A stretch of DNA of 64,000 nt from Zarea fungicola. Taxonomy: Eukaryota; Ascomycota; Sordariomycetes; Hypocreales; Cordycipitaceae. The notes beneath the pieces are model-generated. The model searched no databases. It had not been told where the DNA came from and worked only from the letters and a program-made list of their open reading frames with translations. Location of the stretch: NCBI GenBank assembly GCA_900169235.1, contig FWCC01000048.1, positions 124,001-188,000 of the forward strand, read 5' to 3'. Shown here in pieces: positions 10,729 through 23,466 of this stretch. Both the position numbers and the translations under genes were made by a program. Every line of letters begins with the position of its first letter. The stretch's first letter is position 1.

Positions 10729-12943
10729 ATGGCCGACGCCGAAGATTACCTTCAAGACGGGTTTGACCCTCGCAGCGTCACTATTCCGCGCTTGCGATCC
10801 ATCCTCGTCACCCACGGCATCGATTATCCATCCACGGCAAAGAAGACGCAGCTGGTCGCACTCGTTGAGGAGCATGTCTTGCCCCAAGTTCCAAGACTGC
10901 GCGCTCAACGAGCCCGCGCCAAGCGATCCAGCCTCGGCATTGTCAACGCTGGCAGTGCTCAGGATAATGGTCTCTGGGACGATGATGAACTGTCCCCCCC
11001 GCGCACGGCTTCTCGTCGCTCCAGGTCGCCGCGTAAGAGCTCTGCGCGCATCAAGGTCGAAGAAGAAGAACCTGTTACCCCCGTCCCCCACCGCAATGAG
11101 CCCAAGCGCAGCATCCGCGCATCGCGATCCGTAAGCCGGCAGCTCTCCCACGAACCCGAAGATAATGCCCATCTCTACGCAGCGTCGGTATCTTCTCGTC
11201 GATCCAGTCGGCGCACAGTAACGCCTCAGATAAAGCCTGAACCTGAACCTGAACCTGAACCGGAGATAGAGGAAGAAGACGAGGATTCCGAGGATTCCGA
11301 AGACGAAATCGCTGAAGAGCCTACGCAGTATGACGATGAGCCAAGCGTCTTCACCGATGACAATCCTTTCCAAGGCGGAAGCTCACCCCCACCGACACAA
11401 ACACCCAGTTACCGCCGACGAACTGTGAGCATCGAGCCCGCCAAGAGTGCCAAATCTGCTCGTCGTCGTACAGCGGTCGGCGCCGAGTCCTCTCGCACCT
11501 CCAGGAGATTTGAAATGGCAACGCCACCTCGCCGCCACAAGACCCCAGACCATCTTCTTGAGCCTGGCGAGGAATTTACTCCGGATGAGCAGCTGGAGCT
11601 TGAAGAAGCAGCAAACAGTGGTGATGCGTCAGCAATTCGGCGACAGGCCGTGGTCAAGCAGCGTCAAGGAAACCTCAAGACGCCCCTCTTGGTGCTCCTC
11701 ATGGCGCTCTTCGGCGCGTATCTTGCTTGGTACCGGCAAGAAAAGATGGCCGTTGGCTACTGCGGCGTTGGACGGCCCGCGAAACAAGTCATCCCACCGG
11801 AGATTCCGGTCCCGGATATTTTAATGCCATTCATTGAACCCGAATGTGAAGAATGTCCTCAGCATGCCTTCTGCTACGGAGACTTTACCGTCCGTTGCCA
11901 AGATGATTTTATTCTACAGGCACACCCACTTGCACTCGGTGGACTGGTTCCACTCCCTCCCACATGCGAGCCAGACAGCGAGAAAGCTCGACGTGTACAG
12001 GCTGTTGCTGACAAGGCGATCGAGGAGCTTCGAGATCGCCGTGCCAAGTATGAGTGTGGTGAGCTCATCAACGATGCTGGGGAACAAGAAGACTCGCCTA
12101 CCATTGCCGAGGACGAACTGAAGGCCTCAGTCAGCCAGAAGCGCAACAAGCGTATGAACAGCCAAGAGTTTGATGAACTTTGGGAGGCTGCCATTGGTGA
12201 AATCACAGGTCGAGACGAAGTCGAGGTGGCAATACCTACACCCGAGTAAGTAAACCAATATATTTTCCTAAGCTTCTACCTCGAAGAAGCGTCTCCCGAA
12301 GAATCAACTGTTTCTGACCAGGTCCACTAATCAGATCCCAACCTGATCCAACAGATCGCCCGATTCCCCCAATCCTTCAACAAGACTATCGTCAACCTCT
12401 CTCGCTGGCCTTCCGTTCCGCTGCGCGGTCAAGCGATCCATCCGCAGCGGACTGGCACGATATCGACTCCCAATTGGACTTTTGAGCATGCTTGTCCTGG
12501 GGATCTTGTATCTACGAGCCACCTACCGTAAGCATCTCGCCACCTCGGCGCAGATTCCAGCCCTCGTGGAAGCTGTGCTGGGCAGACTGGCCAATCAAAA
12601 AGAGCTTGGCGACGAGGGTCTTGATGACCCATGGCTGTTCCTGCCCAACCTGCGAGATGACGTTCTCCGCTCTGTGCACTCGCTGGCCGAGAGAGACCGT
12701 ATCTGGCAGCACGTTCGGGCCGTGGTGGAACACAACAGCAACGTTCGCACGAGCCAGAGAGAGGGTCGCAGTGGCGAGGTTGGCCGTGCTTGGGAATGGA
12801 TTGGCGCCAGCAAGGGTGAGGGCGCAAGGCGTCGACGCAGCGGCCGCGTCTCGTGGACGCCCTCAGATATGGACGCGGACACGCTCGAGTCAAAAGTCAA
12901 TGTCGAAGTGAAGAAATGGGATGAGCCGAGACCAATCTACTAA
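10729..12943 (+). CDS. SRC1: Inner nuclear membrane HEH/LEM-like protein (Src1/Heh family, MSC domain)
   Basis: Src1/Heh1 proteins sit in the inner nuclear membrane and tether chromatin and help in nuclear pore quality control. Exons are 10729-12245 and 12355-12943 (109-nt intron), giving 701 aa. Residues about 10-50 form the HEH helix-extension-helix. Then come basic SR-rich segments and a Glu-Pro run before an acidic patch (about 170-200). The first membrane segment is about 318-336 (LLVLLMALFGAYLAWY). A Cys-bearing lumenal domain follows, with CPQHAFCYGDF. The second membrane segment is about 543-562, and the MSC winged-helix domain follows. The splice gives STSLAGLPFRCAVKRSIRSG, which fits the family. 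Two upstream AG acceptors at 12321 and 12334 would break the frame. Unspliced RNA stops at the exon edge (TAA 12247-12249). Confidence 0.92.
11241..11262 (+). repeat. Glu-Pro codon repeat in SRC1
   Basis: About five tandem GAACCT-type hexamers encode an alternating Glu-Pro run followed by an acidic stretch in the nucleoplasmic part of SRC1. It is low complexity and probably a flexible linker. Confidence 0.8.
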
Positions 12944-13314
12944 TATGAGCATGAGTATAGAGTAGTAATGTGGAGTGTTGGGGTGCTTTTGAATTGGGAC
13001 TGTATATATTGTATGCTTGTATTTTGTAATGCAACTAGCTGCTTGATAGTACATGAACTTCATTTTTTTTCCTGCGTTGTCCCACATTTGGAAATGTCAC
13101 GTTTAAGTCTCGAGCGCATATGTGTTACATTTATGTGCTACTGTTGGGCAACCGATTCAAAATTGCAACTCGCGTTTCACTTCATTCAACATTGGGATAT
13201 TAGAAAGAGACTTGAGTCTCGTTGTATTGCTAATGCACAAGTGTTGATATATGCACAAAGGGTGGTGTGACAAAGGGAATAGGTGGATCTTGAAGTCTAT
13301 TCTACTGGAACCGC
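12944..13314. other. Convergent 3' regions of SRC1 and ATP4
   Basis: This is AT-rich sequence between two stop codons. It presumably holds both 3' UTRs and poly(A) sites. No gene is seen. Confidence 0.6.
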
Positions 13315-14305
13315 TTATTGGGCCTTGGAGCCGATGATCTCTGCAAAAGAAAGTCGAAGTTAGCAAGTGTCACAACGTGGAACTCCACATGTGTTGGCAA
13401 GAAACGTACTCTCAACATCGGCGACGCTCTGCTGCAGAATCTGCTGCAGAACCTTGGGGTTCTCGAGCTCCTTCTGGACCTTGGCAATGATGGACTGAGC
13501 AAGCTCCTTCTGCTGGCGCTGCTTGACCTGGCCCTCGTAGCGGACCCAGGAGTCGAGAACGCTCTTGGCCTCAGCGGCAAGAGCAGTCTTCTGCTCCAGC
13601 TCAAAAGCCTGAGCCTCGAGCTTGGCGGTTTCCTACAGCGAACAAATTGTCAGCCTTTTTTAATCCAAAAACACAATACCACTGCGCACATCATCCGTGA
13701 TTCATATCGGATTCCATCCTCATTCTTTCGGCGCTCACCTTGGAAACCTCAAACAGGTTCTTGGTAATTTCGACGACGGTGCTCATCTGCTTGACGTCCT
13801 CGATGCGGGTCTTGACAGCCTCGGTGTGGTCGGCACGGGCCGAGTTGAGGATGCTCTTGATCTTGTTGCTCTGGCTCTCGGCCCACTCCTTGTAGGCAGG
13901 GCCACCGTACTTGATGAGGCCACCCCAGACGGAGAGGAGACAGACGGCGATGACGGTCTCCTCGTTGACGACGTAGGCCTCGCTGCTGATGGCGTAGATG
14001 CTGAGACCGGCGGCGGAGCTGAGCACGGCGGTCTTGCTCAGCAGGCTGTTGCCGGGGAGGGCGTCAATGATGCTCTGGGCCTTCTTCTTGGGCTCCTCGG
14101 CGGGCACATTGCTGCTGCTGGAGTGGCGGGCTGAGACGATGGCAGGGAGGGCGCGGCGAGCGACGGTAGGTCGGAGGAAAGGAGCAGCGCCTGTTCGGAA
14201 ACCGGAACACGCGAGGGGTTAGTACGGCGGCCAATTGGCTTCGGAAAACTCGATGGATGGGCGAATTGACATACCGGCAGCGCTTCGCGCCAAGCGGGAG
14301 GCCAT
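13315..14305 (-). CDS. ATP4: Mitochondrial ATP synthase subunit 4 (subunit b)
   Basis: This is the peripheral-stalk b subunit of F1Fo-ATP synthase in the mitochondrial inner membrane. It holds F1 still while the rotor turns. Minus-strand exons are 14305-14275, 14190-13739, 13632-13410 and 13340-13315 (introns 84, 106 and 69 nt), giving 243 aa, the family's length. The first 35 residues form a basic presequence. NVPAEEPKKKAQSIIDALPG precedes two hydrophobic segments (LLSKTAVLSSAAGLSIYAIS and TVIAVCLLSVWGGLIKYG). A long charged helix follows, ending in VLQQILQQSVADVEKIIG. The first and last coding exons are only 31 and 26 nt. It is divergent with NOC4 over 481 bases. Confidence 0.96.
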
Positions 14306-14786
14306 TGTGAGATGATTTCGACGGGGGGGTATGGGGTCAACGTGTCGATGATCGCGGAGCTGGGAATGAGGTTTGAGGTTTTATCACGCTAACTTCTCGG
14401 GATGCTTCCTGAGAGGAGGATCACGTGATGCAACCAGGTACTGTTTACCTGTCGGTTTTGAGCGCTGCTGGCCCATCAGCGTTACTTTTGAGGTTTCAGT
14501 GGACTTTACCCGACTCTTTCCCGTCCTCAGGATCCACTCACGTAGAGCCGCCGCTGATTGGCTCAGGCTTAAGTGCATGTTAAAGATTTCATGATTTTTT
14601 GCTTCATCAGCTTCAACTTTTTCATGCAGTGACCATATGTACATGATTTCTACAGCGCAGCTCATTATTTTTCAGTGAGAATTTTGGCAACAGTATAAAC
14701 TGCCGGGTCAATCCCAATAACCATATTCGTTGCTCCTTTTTTTTTTTGTTCAACTACCAACGAAATTTGACATCTCAGTCAACATC
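14306..14786. other. Divergent promoter region ATP4/NOC4
   Basis: The 481 bases carry a T-run just before NOC4 (about 14737-14747). No gene or clear operator is seen. Confidence 0.55.
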
Positions 14787-16501
14787 ATGGCACCCGCTGG
14801 TCAAGCCAGCAGCGCAAAGCGCAAACGCAGCGCACCCGCTGAAAAAGTTAGCAAGCGCCAACGAGCGGCCTCTAGCGACGATGAAGAAGAAGACCCCAGT
14901 GCGGCCATTTTACTTCTTGAGCAAGGAATTCTTGAATCCAAGAAAAACTACAACAACATTGCCACGCTCCTGAAGAAAGCACAGGATTTCGAGTCTGGCA
15001 ACCCAGAGGCTATGCTGTCTACCGTGGCCCTGTGCCGCATCTTCATGAGACTTGTCGCACAGGGTAATCTTCGCTCAAAAAAGTCTCAGTCGGAAAAGGA
15101 CCAGGTGGTTACAGCGTGGCTGAAGGATCAGTTTGGGCTGTTCAAGGATGTCTTGCTGGACTTGCTGAGCCATGGGGAGATTGCGGTCACCGCACTCACG
15201 CTTTGCATGCGTACTCTCAAGGCTGAGGGCGAGGCGCTCAAGGAGATTGGTGAATACGCCTTTCCCCGTGATTCTCTGGCAAAGGTTGTCAAGAATATCA
15301 TTGCGAGCGAGGATGATGAGCTTCGCAAAGCCTATGTTGAAGAGTTTGCGGAGCAGTACGACGACATTCGCTACTACACGTTTGCCGCCATTTCGTGAGT
15401 AATGCCTGAAGTGCCACGTCTTCAATTTCCGCACTAACCATTGTTTGAATCCATAGTTCTGCTATCAAACATCTCTTGGATGGAGACGCTGATCTGAAGA
15501 TGCGACTCTTTGAAAGCGCTTTTGCTTTGCTTTCGGCCCTTGATGGTGTTCCAGAGTCGGCAGAAGAGCTGGAGGATTTCTATATTCACAAGCCAGAGAA
15601 GAAGTCGCACTACCTGCGCCTACCAACCCAACACAAGAGACAAGGCCAAGAAGCCTGGACTTCTCTGTTGAACATTGTCAGCAGCAATGACCAGCGCAAG
15701 CGTGCCTTGACCATTATTTCCACCGTCATTGCGCCGTGGTTCGCCAAGCCAGAAATGTTGGCAGACTTCCTCTCCAGCTCCTACGACGCTGGTGGCTCCA
15801 TGGCGCTCCTCGCCCTGTCTGGCGTCTTCTACCTCATCAGAGAGCGAAACCTCGACTACCCTTCCTTCTACACTAAGCTCTATTCCCTCCTCAACAGCCA
15901 GATTCTGCACTCGAAACACCGCGCGCGCTTCTTTCGCCTACTGGATACTTTCCTCGGGTCGACCCATTTGCCAGCGACTCTAGTGGCGAGCTTCGTGAAG
16001 CGCCTTGCGCGTCTGTCATTGAATGCGCCCGCCAGCGCCATCGCCTTTGTCATTCCTTGGATATACAACATGCTGGTGAAGCACCCACTCTGCACATTCA
16101 TGCTGCACAGGGAGGTCAAGGATGAGGAGACGAAGAAGGCGCATCGAGAGCACGGCATGGATGACCCCTTTCTGCAGGACGAGAGCGACCCCATGAAGAC
16201 ACACGCGGTTGACAGCAGTCTGTGGGAGCTAGAGCAGATGCAGTCACACTACCATCCCAACGTCGCGACGATTGCAAAGATTATCTCAGAGCAGTTTACC
16301 AAACACTCGTACAACATGGAAGATTTCCTGGATCACTCGTATGCCAGTTTACTAGAGGCGGAGATGGCCAAGGAGGTCAAGAAAGGACCAGTCGTCGAGT
16401 TTCAGATCCCCAAGAAGGTATTCCTGCCACAGGAAGAGGCTACAGGTGTCCCTGACAGTCTCTTGGTCAGGCTCTGGGACTTTGAAAGTGTCGAGGCTTA
16501 G
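14787..16501 (+). CDS. NOC4: Nucleolar complex protein 4 (Noc4, CBF/Mak21 family)
   Basis: Noc4 pairs with Nop14 in the small-subunit processome and is needed for 40S maturation and export. Exons are 14787-15394 and 15457-16501 (62-nt intron), giving 550 aa, close to yeast Noc4. The N-terminus is basic (KRKRS, KVSKRQR), consistent with nucleolar targeting. Residues about 310-425 carry the CBF/Mak21 block, including MALLALSGVFYLIRERNLDY, an HRARFF segment, and IPWIYNMLVKHPLC. The splice joins FAAIS to SAIKHLL. I chose the ATG at 14787 because it opens the basic N-terminus and upstream in-frame sequence has no ATG. It converges with the MFS gene, with 220 bases between stop codons. Confidence 0.95.
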
Positions 16502-16721
16502 TGGACCTGATGGCACAAGAAAAGGTGAATTTAGATGGACATTCAGCGATATTGTCAGCATTACATCTGGCGTTTTTAATTGTTGTATTGGGTATTGGTT
16601 TTGTGTATACAACTAGAGCATATTTATTCATACTTTTATTTACAGGTGTCAAATGAGCCAAAAAAAAAAAAATCATAATGCTGACGCCTTTTGTGTTGTG
16701 CTCTTGCTCAGTTCACGGAAC

Positions 16722-18722
16722 TCATTCAAAGTTTCCCGTTAATGCTTTCTTCTCTTGAGCCCGGTCGCCATCTAGACCAGTCTTTACCTCGGTATGAGAC
16801 TCGCTCATGACATGCTTCCTCACAAAGACGCAAGAGATGAGGCTGACGGCCGCAAAGGCGGTATACAGGTACCACATGCTGCGCATGCTATCCGAAAACG
16901 CGTCCTGGACCACGCGCTGGTGGGCGGGGTCCTGAATGGCGGACACGAGGAGCACATTGGATGCAGCATGGCTGCCCGCAAAGGCCATGGTGACATTGGT
17001 CGGAACGCCTGCCGCGACCAGGCGCGCCTGCTGCGTGTTCATGCCGTTTTGGAAAACCACGCCGCCGAGGACAACAGCCACGGACGAGGATATGCTGCGG
17101 ATGAAGCCAAATGTGGCCGTCGCGGCGGCTGTCTGCCCGCTGGAGACGTTTGCGTGCAGGGCTAGCAGAGGTGGGAAGAAGAGCTGGCCGACGCCGAGAC
17201 CGTTGATGATTTGAAAGGCGACAATCTTGGCAAAGGACGAGTCGGTGTCGAAGTCGATGAAGAGGGCGATACCGAGGAGTGTGAGGGCGTTGCCGACGCG
17301 AATGATTTCAATGTATCGACCGGTGCGGTGGATGATGAAACCGACGGCGCAGCTCATGAGTGATGCGCTGACGATGATGGGGAGGAGGAGGACACCAGAT
17401 CGCAAAGGCGACGCGAGTCTGGTGGCCTGGAAATAGAGCGGCAGGTACCACTCTCCGCCAGTAACAACCTAAGCAAAGGTTATTTGATCAGATTCTGGTA
17501 TAAATTTGGGACGCGACGAGTGGACAAAAGAAGAGCTCACCGCTGAATGACAAAAATTAATAATGAAGAGTGCCGAGTTGTGCGCGTTCTTAAACATGCC
17601 CAGCGGCATCAGAGGGAGCTTGGCGAAGCGCGATTCACAGTAGATGAAGATGGGAATTGTGACAACGCCAAACACAAGGAGGCAAATGACCTGGGCCGAA
17701 TTCCAGGCAAAGACGATACCGCCGAAGTTGAGGCCGATGAGGATCAACAGGGCGAGGGCGAGGATGCAAACACTGCCACCCCAGTCAATGGACTTGAGGC
17801 CGGCTATGGCTGGGGTGCGCGGGTTATGCACGTCGAGGAAAATGAGTAGGACGAGAAAGGCGAATCCGGTGATGGGCAGGTTGATCCAAAAGATCCAATG
17901 CCATGAGATGCTCTGGGTCAAAGCACCGCCGAGGATGGGACCGACTGCACCGGCGACGGTCCAAACAATTTCGAGAAGGCCTAAGAAGAGACTGCGCCGT
18001 CTATTTTAAAGTTATTGTTAGTTGACTTTCCTTTTTCTTTCTTTTTTTTTTCTTGTACGGCTTATTGTTTGTCGGTGAAACAGGCATACCTGACGCTAAA
18101 GATGTCGGAAACGACAATGTTAACCATCTGAAGCATGCCACCACTGGCAATGCCCTGGAGAGCACGACCAGCAATCAGCATGGGCATGCTAATGGCTGCC
18201 GCGCAGATGATGGAGCTGCCGAAGAAGAGGACGAGTGCCGAGAGGAGGATGGGCTTGCGGCCCCATATATCGGACATGTTGGCCCAGACGGTGGCCGCGG
18301 CAGCATTGCCAAGCAGGTAGGCAGTTCCAATCCAGACATAGCCGGCGGCCGAGTGTAGGTCTGATGATATAGTAGGAAGCACAGTAGATACAATGGAACT
18401 GTCAAGGGCTGAACAAAAGTTGACCAACTATGGTGCTGGTCAGTTAGGGCGGATACATGGCGGTAGAAGCTGGATACAAGTCCAAGACCGCAAGAGAAAG
18501 GCAATATATATGAGAAAATAGAAATGGTGATATGAGAATGCAAGGAATAAAACAATGAATCATTTGGCATCAACTTACAGCGAGAGCAATTATAACGAGA
18601 AATGTGCGCAGTTTGCTCCGTCCCTCCATGGTCGGCGGTTCATCCATTGACATGACTTGCAGCGGCTGTGCCATGTCTGACGGTGTCTCACCAACCACAG
18701 CAATAGGCTCGGCTTGATTCAT
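16722..18722 (-). CDS. MFS drug:H+ antiporter, DHA2 type (14 TM)
   Basis: Minus-strand exons are 18722-18579, 18427-18090, 18000-17541 and 17468-16722 (introns 151, 89 and 72 nt), giving 562 aa. About 45 polar N-terminal residues precede a string of hydrophobic helices consistent with 14 membrane segments. LVNFCSALDSSIVSTVLPTI is the DHA2 TM1 signature. MSDIWGRKPI is the MFS loop 2-3 motif. TVAGAVGPILGGALTQ is the TM5 antiporter motif C. Family members export drugs, fungal metabolites or basic compounds at the plasma or vacuolar membrane; the substrate is unknown. No polyketide, NRPS or terpene genes lie nearby, so there is no sign of a metabolite cluster. The microexon-free model keeps frame across all three introns. 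Confidence 0.93.
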
Positions 18723-20727
18723 CTTGACGAGCCACAATATGTATTGCAGCGAAATAGATCCACAGCCAAATGAGCTTTTTCCTCGCGACGTACTAGCACC
18801 GAAACATTCAAAGGTGACCGAGAGAGGGGGAAAAAATCAAGTTAGGAGGCAGTGACTAATAAGTAAAGACGGTAGCCCGACGGCACCGACTCCGAATCCG
18901 ACTCCCACCTTGTCAGAACAAGGCTGGTTGGCGCTGCAAACGATTGGATTTTTCGCTGCAAGTTGATTGGATCGGGAGAACGAAACCGGGACAAACTGGG
19001 GCGTTTTTAGCATTTGCTCTTTGTTCGTTTCAGCGCCGACAGGTGGGTTTCAGCCGAAGCTAACATACTTATGGTATCCGGCGGGTTATTTCCGAATTTC
19101 TATCTTATGCTCGTGCGTATGTATAGTTGGCCGGCGGTATAATGTCCAAATGAATTGCTTGAGGGATGCAAGGTCGTTTATCAAATAAGTCGGAAACAGC
19201 CGCAAGAGACTTGACTGGGGGGATGCCCAAGAACCATGACGGCCACCCTGACAGAATCGAATGTAGCTCAGTCCCAGAACCAATACAATCCTGCATTTGA
19301 GACGGCTCATTGCTGCAGCTGTTGCTACCCCTGCGGCAAGAAGCCAGATTTGTAGACAGCACTATTGGTGACCAGGTTGAAAGTTGATCAATCTTTCTTT
19401 GTCTGATGATACTCTTTACCGAGAATATACTTCACCTTTCTGTTTCTCAACATTTACATCTTGCAAGCATGATGAATTTGCAAAACGGTTGCAGCGGCTT
19501 TTACTCATTGCATTTCGAGCATAAGCAAGTAAAAATTGCGCAACCATAAACTTGAGGGTAACTATGATGAAATTTTAAGAACTTTGGCCATCTTGGAATT
19601 ATATAGTTGGACTGGTTTCCGGTATAATAGGAATATTGAGCAGTTTACAGCTAAGGCGCCATATCTGTTGGCTGTCAGATTCACAGCTAGGTTAGTTAGC
19701 ACCAAGTGAGGTAAATAACCGTATAATCTAGCGACAACACTGGTACATGATTGTAGCAAAAGGATAAGAGAAGCCGCAGATGATTGGTTCCAGCTAGCCA
19801 GCCGAGTCGAGTGAGTTTTACTCGGTAACTTGTGTTGGGTAACTTGATGAAGCACCAAGTCTGCGTACGTGGGTTATTTGTGTCGCACACTATTACAGAG
19901 TACCTAGATATGGAGGAACGGACCAAGTATTAATAAAGTGAGTGCACTTAAGCGTAATCGGCCTGCAGCCAAAAACATGCGCTACTGCACCTCTTTATTT
20001 ACTATTAGTGGCCGCTAGCAGAGCAAAGGCCCACCGCCACAATCATTCTGACGTCGACTATCTGTGCCAGGACGGGATACAATGGCATTGTAACAAAGCC
20101 AACACAAATCACAAAAAAAAAAGTTGCACGATATTTATGTTCAAGTCGGGAAACGAAGCAAATAGCAGAGAAATCTACGGCCATCGCTGATTGCAAGTAA
20201 CCTCATGGAAAGGAGTCTGGGCTCAATCAGAATATATAGAATTAGCAGCTACCAGTAACAAGCCACACGGAGCTATACGTTAGTAGTTACACCAGTGACA
20301 GCGACAAGGTAGACCCACGCCCTGGAAGCTTGGCCTACAAGTTCCAAGTTGTTAGCAGCTAAAAAGGGCAGAATCCGCCTAATCTCCAAGCTTGGTTATC
20401 GGTAAGACCAAACTCTAAAACACCAGCAATTCCCAACTCTTGCCTTGAACCGTTTTTCTATTCTTGTCTTGCCAACCACCAGTCGAATCGATTTCCTTGC
20501 ACCTCACGAAAACGACATTACATATCCACCCAGTAGAATAGCGGCACAAGCTGTTTCCACTCTCCCTGCCGAGACTAGCCACTGCGCTGGAGAGCAGGTG
20601 ATTGGGAACCGGCTTTTGCCGCGAGCTACCTGCATACCTTGGCACAGGCACGGCACGGGCACAGGCAGAGCTCCCAGCGCAAGCTGGCAACAGACGACAG
20701 CAGCGTTCGCCTCGTTTCCTGTCCGCC
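18723..20727. other. 2-kb divergent promoter region MFS/CorA
   Basis: No convincing ORF on either strand, no tRNA and no transposon ends are seen. It presumably carries the regulatory regions of both transporters. An open frame entering the CorA gene from 20602 begins without ATG and is treated as leader. Confidence 0.5.
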
Positions 20728-23466
20728 ATGGCTAATCGCTTTCGGCCACTCGGTGACGAGGCTTCCCGCGCAGTGCCTGGCCAGGCTTCTGCACCGACAC
20801 CTGCTACTGCCGCCTCTGTCTCTGCCGCCACCAACTCCACAGCTACTGCAAGGCCTGGTCGGGCTCCCCGCAAACGAAAAGGCCATCGTGGTGGCAAAAA
20901 GAAGAGGTCTCGTCGCAAGAGCTTTGCTCTGCTGCACGGTGATAGTCAGGATGAGACTGATAGGACCTCGTCCGCTGGCGGCTTCTACAACCATCCCCAA
21001 GGAAATCTCAGTGCTGGCAGCATAGACAGCGAGATATTGCTCGACCACAGGTAGGTGTAAGCCTCTGCCACTGCCTCTGCTCCTCGGCGTCTCTGTTGAT
21101 CAGGACTTATCCTTCCTTGTATACCCTGCTAACCATCTGCCAGAGAACACACGCCAATGCGCATTCGCCGATCTTCAACTGTGACCGGCGAACGATTCCC
21201 GGCCACTCCACATCCCAGCGTCAACACCAGACTGCGCTCTGTTCACACCCTCCACAGCGGTGATAAATCAGTAGCTGCATCGCCGTGGGATGAATCTGTG
21301 CCGCTGCTCTCCGAGTCCTTTCGATTCGGGGCCACTGCAACCTCTAGCTATGGCGCCGCCGCCGGCAGCAAGACGCCTCGCACCAAGAGCAGACGATCGG
21401 AATCAATCTCATCAAGTACAAGACTGGCTGCTGCCTTCGGTGGCAAGAATTCCTTTGACGTCAACAATCCGCCGTCCGTCCCCGGCTCTCCCACTTTTGG
21501 TACTCTCAATCACCATCATGACATGACCTTTGGCGATGTTATGCTGCGGGATGAAATGGCCATGAGAACCGGTAGCCCAGGCCACGGCATTGACGATGAC
21601 GTAAATTACTTTGATGCCGGAGCCGACCGACAGTCTATCCACACCCCACATCCAGGTGCCGAGGCGGATGTCTGCTTCCCGGCCCATGGCATGTCTGATC
21701 TCGGGGACGACGAGGCCACCACACGCGAAGATGGTCCCCAGCACAGACCGCGTAGACGGCGACGGCAATGGCCAGACCTGTCTGTGCTAGAGCAGTGGAG
21801 GCAGTTTGAAAAGGAGGACAGAAGCGAGGAGCGGAGAGCAAAGACGATTACCGAACCACAACTCATCAATGGCCGTCTACGTCCGGTACGCAAGGGCTGG
21901 TTCAAGACCGACGATGAGGTCCCATATCGCTTCACCTACTTCAACGAGGAGTTTCAGAGCACCATTCACAGTCATACCATCTCAGAGCTTGTTCAGCCCG
22001 GAAGCACCTTTCGCGAGCTGTTCATTCCCGACCACCGAATCCTCTCCGATGACGAGTCCGAGTCGGGTGACGAGACCATGTCAATCCCGTCTAGACCGCC
22101 TCATATATCAGGCCTTGACACCGATTTTCGCCATTCTACCCAATCTACCTCTACCCGCCAGCCATCAGTAGCTGAATCCATCCGTGGCCCGCTCTCGCCG
22201 CCGGCGCCACCACTGGTTCAGACACAGCAGCCTCACATCGACGTGAGGACCCGAGACAGTTCCAGAGCACCGTCCGTCCGAGCTACGTCGGCAGCGCCAG
22301 GCGGACTACGCAGCGCCGAGAGTCTCATGTTCAAGCCCCTGCCCGAGCCTCTAGACGTGACTCCCCGGCCTGAAAAACCCATTCGATACGGCGACAGGCC
22401 GGTCTGGTGGCTCAACGTTGTCTGTCCCACAGAAGAGGAAATGAAGGTGATTTCGAAAGCCTTTGGCATTCATCCTCTGACGGCCGAAGACATTATGGTC
22501 CAGGAGGCCCGCGAAAAGGTCGAGTTATTCCGCCACTATTACTTTGTCAACTACCGCACCTTTGACCAGGATATTAACAGCGAAAACTTTCTTGAGCCCG
22601 TCAACATGTACGTGGTCGTCTTTCGCGAAGGCGTCCTGAGCTTCCATTTCTCGATGACGCCGCACCCGGCCAATGTGCGACGCCGCATCCGGCAGCTGCG
22701 CGATTACCTTCTTTTGTCGTCAGACTGGATATCGTACGCCATCATTGATGATATTACCGACGTCTTTCAGCCTCTGATTCAGAACATTGAGGATGAGGTC
22801 GACGAGATTGACGAGGCCATTCTGCGCCTACACTCGCCTGATGCGACGGCGGACGAGAAGAACAAGGAAGACACGGCGACGATAACCGAGGCAAGCGGGG
22901 ACATGCTACGACGGGTTGGCGACTGCCGAAAGCGCGTCATGAGCCTGTACCGGCTTCTAGGCAATAAGGCCGATGTCATCAAGGGCTTTGCGAAGCGGTG
23001 CAACGAGCGCTGGGAGGTGGCGCCCAAATCCGAGATTGGATTATACCTGGGTGACATTCAGGATCACATTATAACCATGACATCCAACCTGAGTCACTAT
23101 GAAAAGTAAGACGCTTGAAACATTTCACACTTTTCTCCTTCCTTCTGTTCAAAGGGGAATCAGTTTACTAACTTTTTTTTTTCTTTTAGAATTCTGGCTC
23201 GTGCCCACGGTAATTATCTTGCTCAAATCAACATACGTATGAATGAGCGACAAGAGCAGACAGCCGACGTCCTCGGCCGCCTCAGCGTCATTGGTACCAT
23301 TGTGCTGCCCATGAACATCATCACGGGTCTCTGGGGCATGAACGTGTGGGTGCCCGGACAGGAGTACGAGGGTAATCTGCAGTGGTTCATGCTCATTACT
23401 GCTGGTCTACTCTTCTTTGGCTTAGGATGCTACCTTGTCGCCAAGCGCGTATACCAAATTGTCTAA
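20728..23466 (+). CDS. CorA-type Mg2+ transporter (Alr1/Mnr2-like)
   Basis: Exons are 20728-21050, 21144-23105 and 23190-23466 (introns 93 and 84 nt), giving 853 aa, close to yeast Alr1/Mnr2. The long cytosolic N-terminus has a basic patch (RKRKGHRGGKKKRSRRKSF, about residues 51-70) and Ser/Pro-rich tracts. The CorA domain runs from about residue 550, with PLTAEDIMVQEAREKVELF and a long coiled stalk (DEVDEIDEAIL). At the C-terminus two membrane helices flank the YGMN-type signature, here WGMN (about 808-811) in GLWGMNVWVPGQ. The protein works as a pentameric Mg2+ channel in the plasma membrane (Alr) or vacuole (Mnr2); which one cannot be told here. The ATG at 20728 starts right at the conserved-looking N-terminus. 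Confidence 0.94.

Noticed and set aside
12390..12440. Possible frameshift in SRC1, as one frame reads PNLIQQIARFPQSFNK and another LPFRCAVKRS
   Set aside because: Splicing to AG at 12354 gives a single open frame with the family-like STSLAGLPFRCAVKRS; no frameshift is needed.
16722..18722. Secondary-metabolite cluster around the MFS exporter
   Set aside because: Neighbours are NOC4 and a Mg2+ transporter; no biosynthetic enzyme is nearby.
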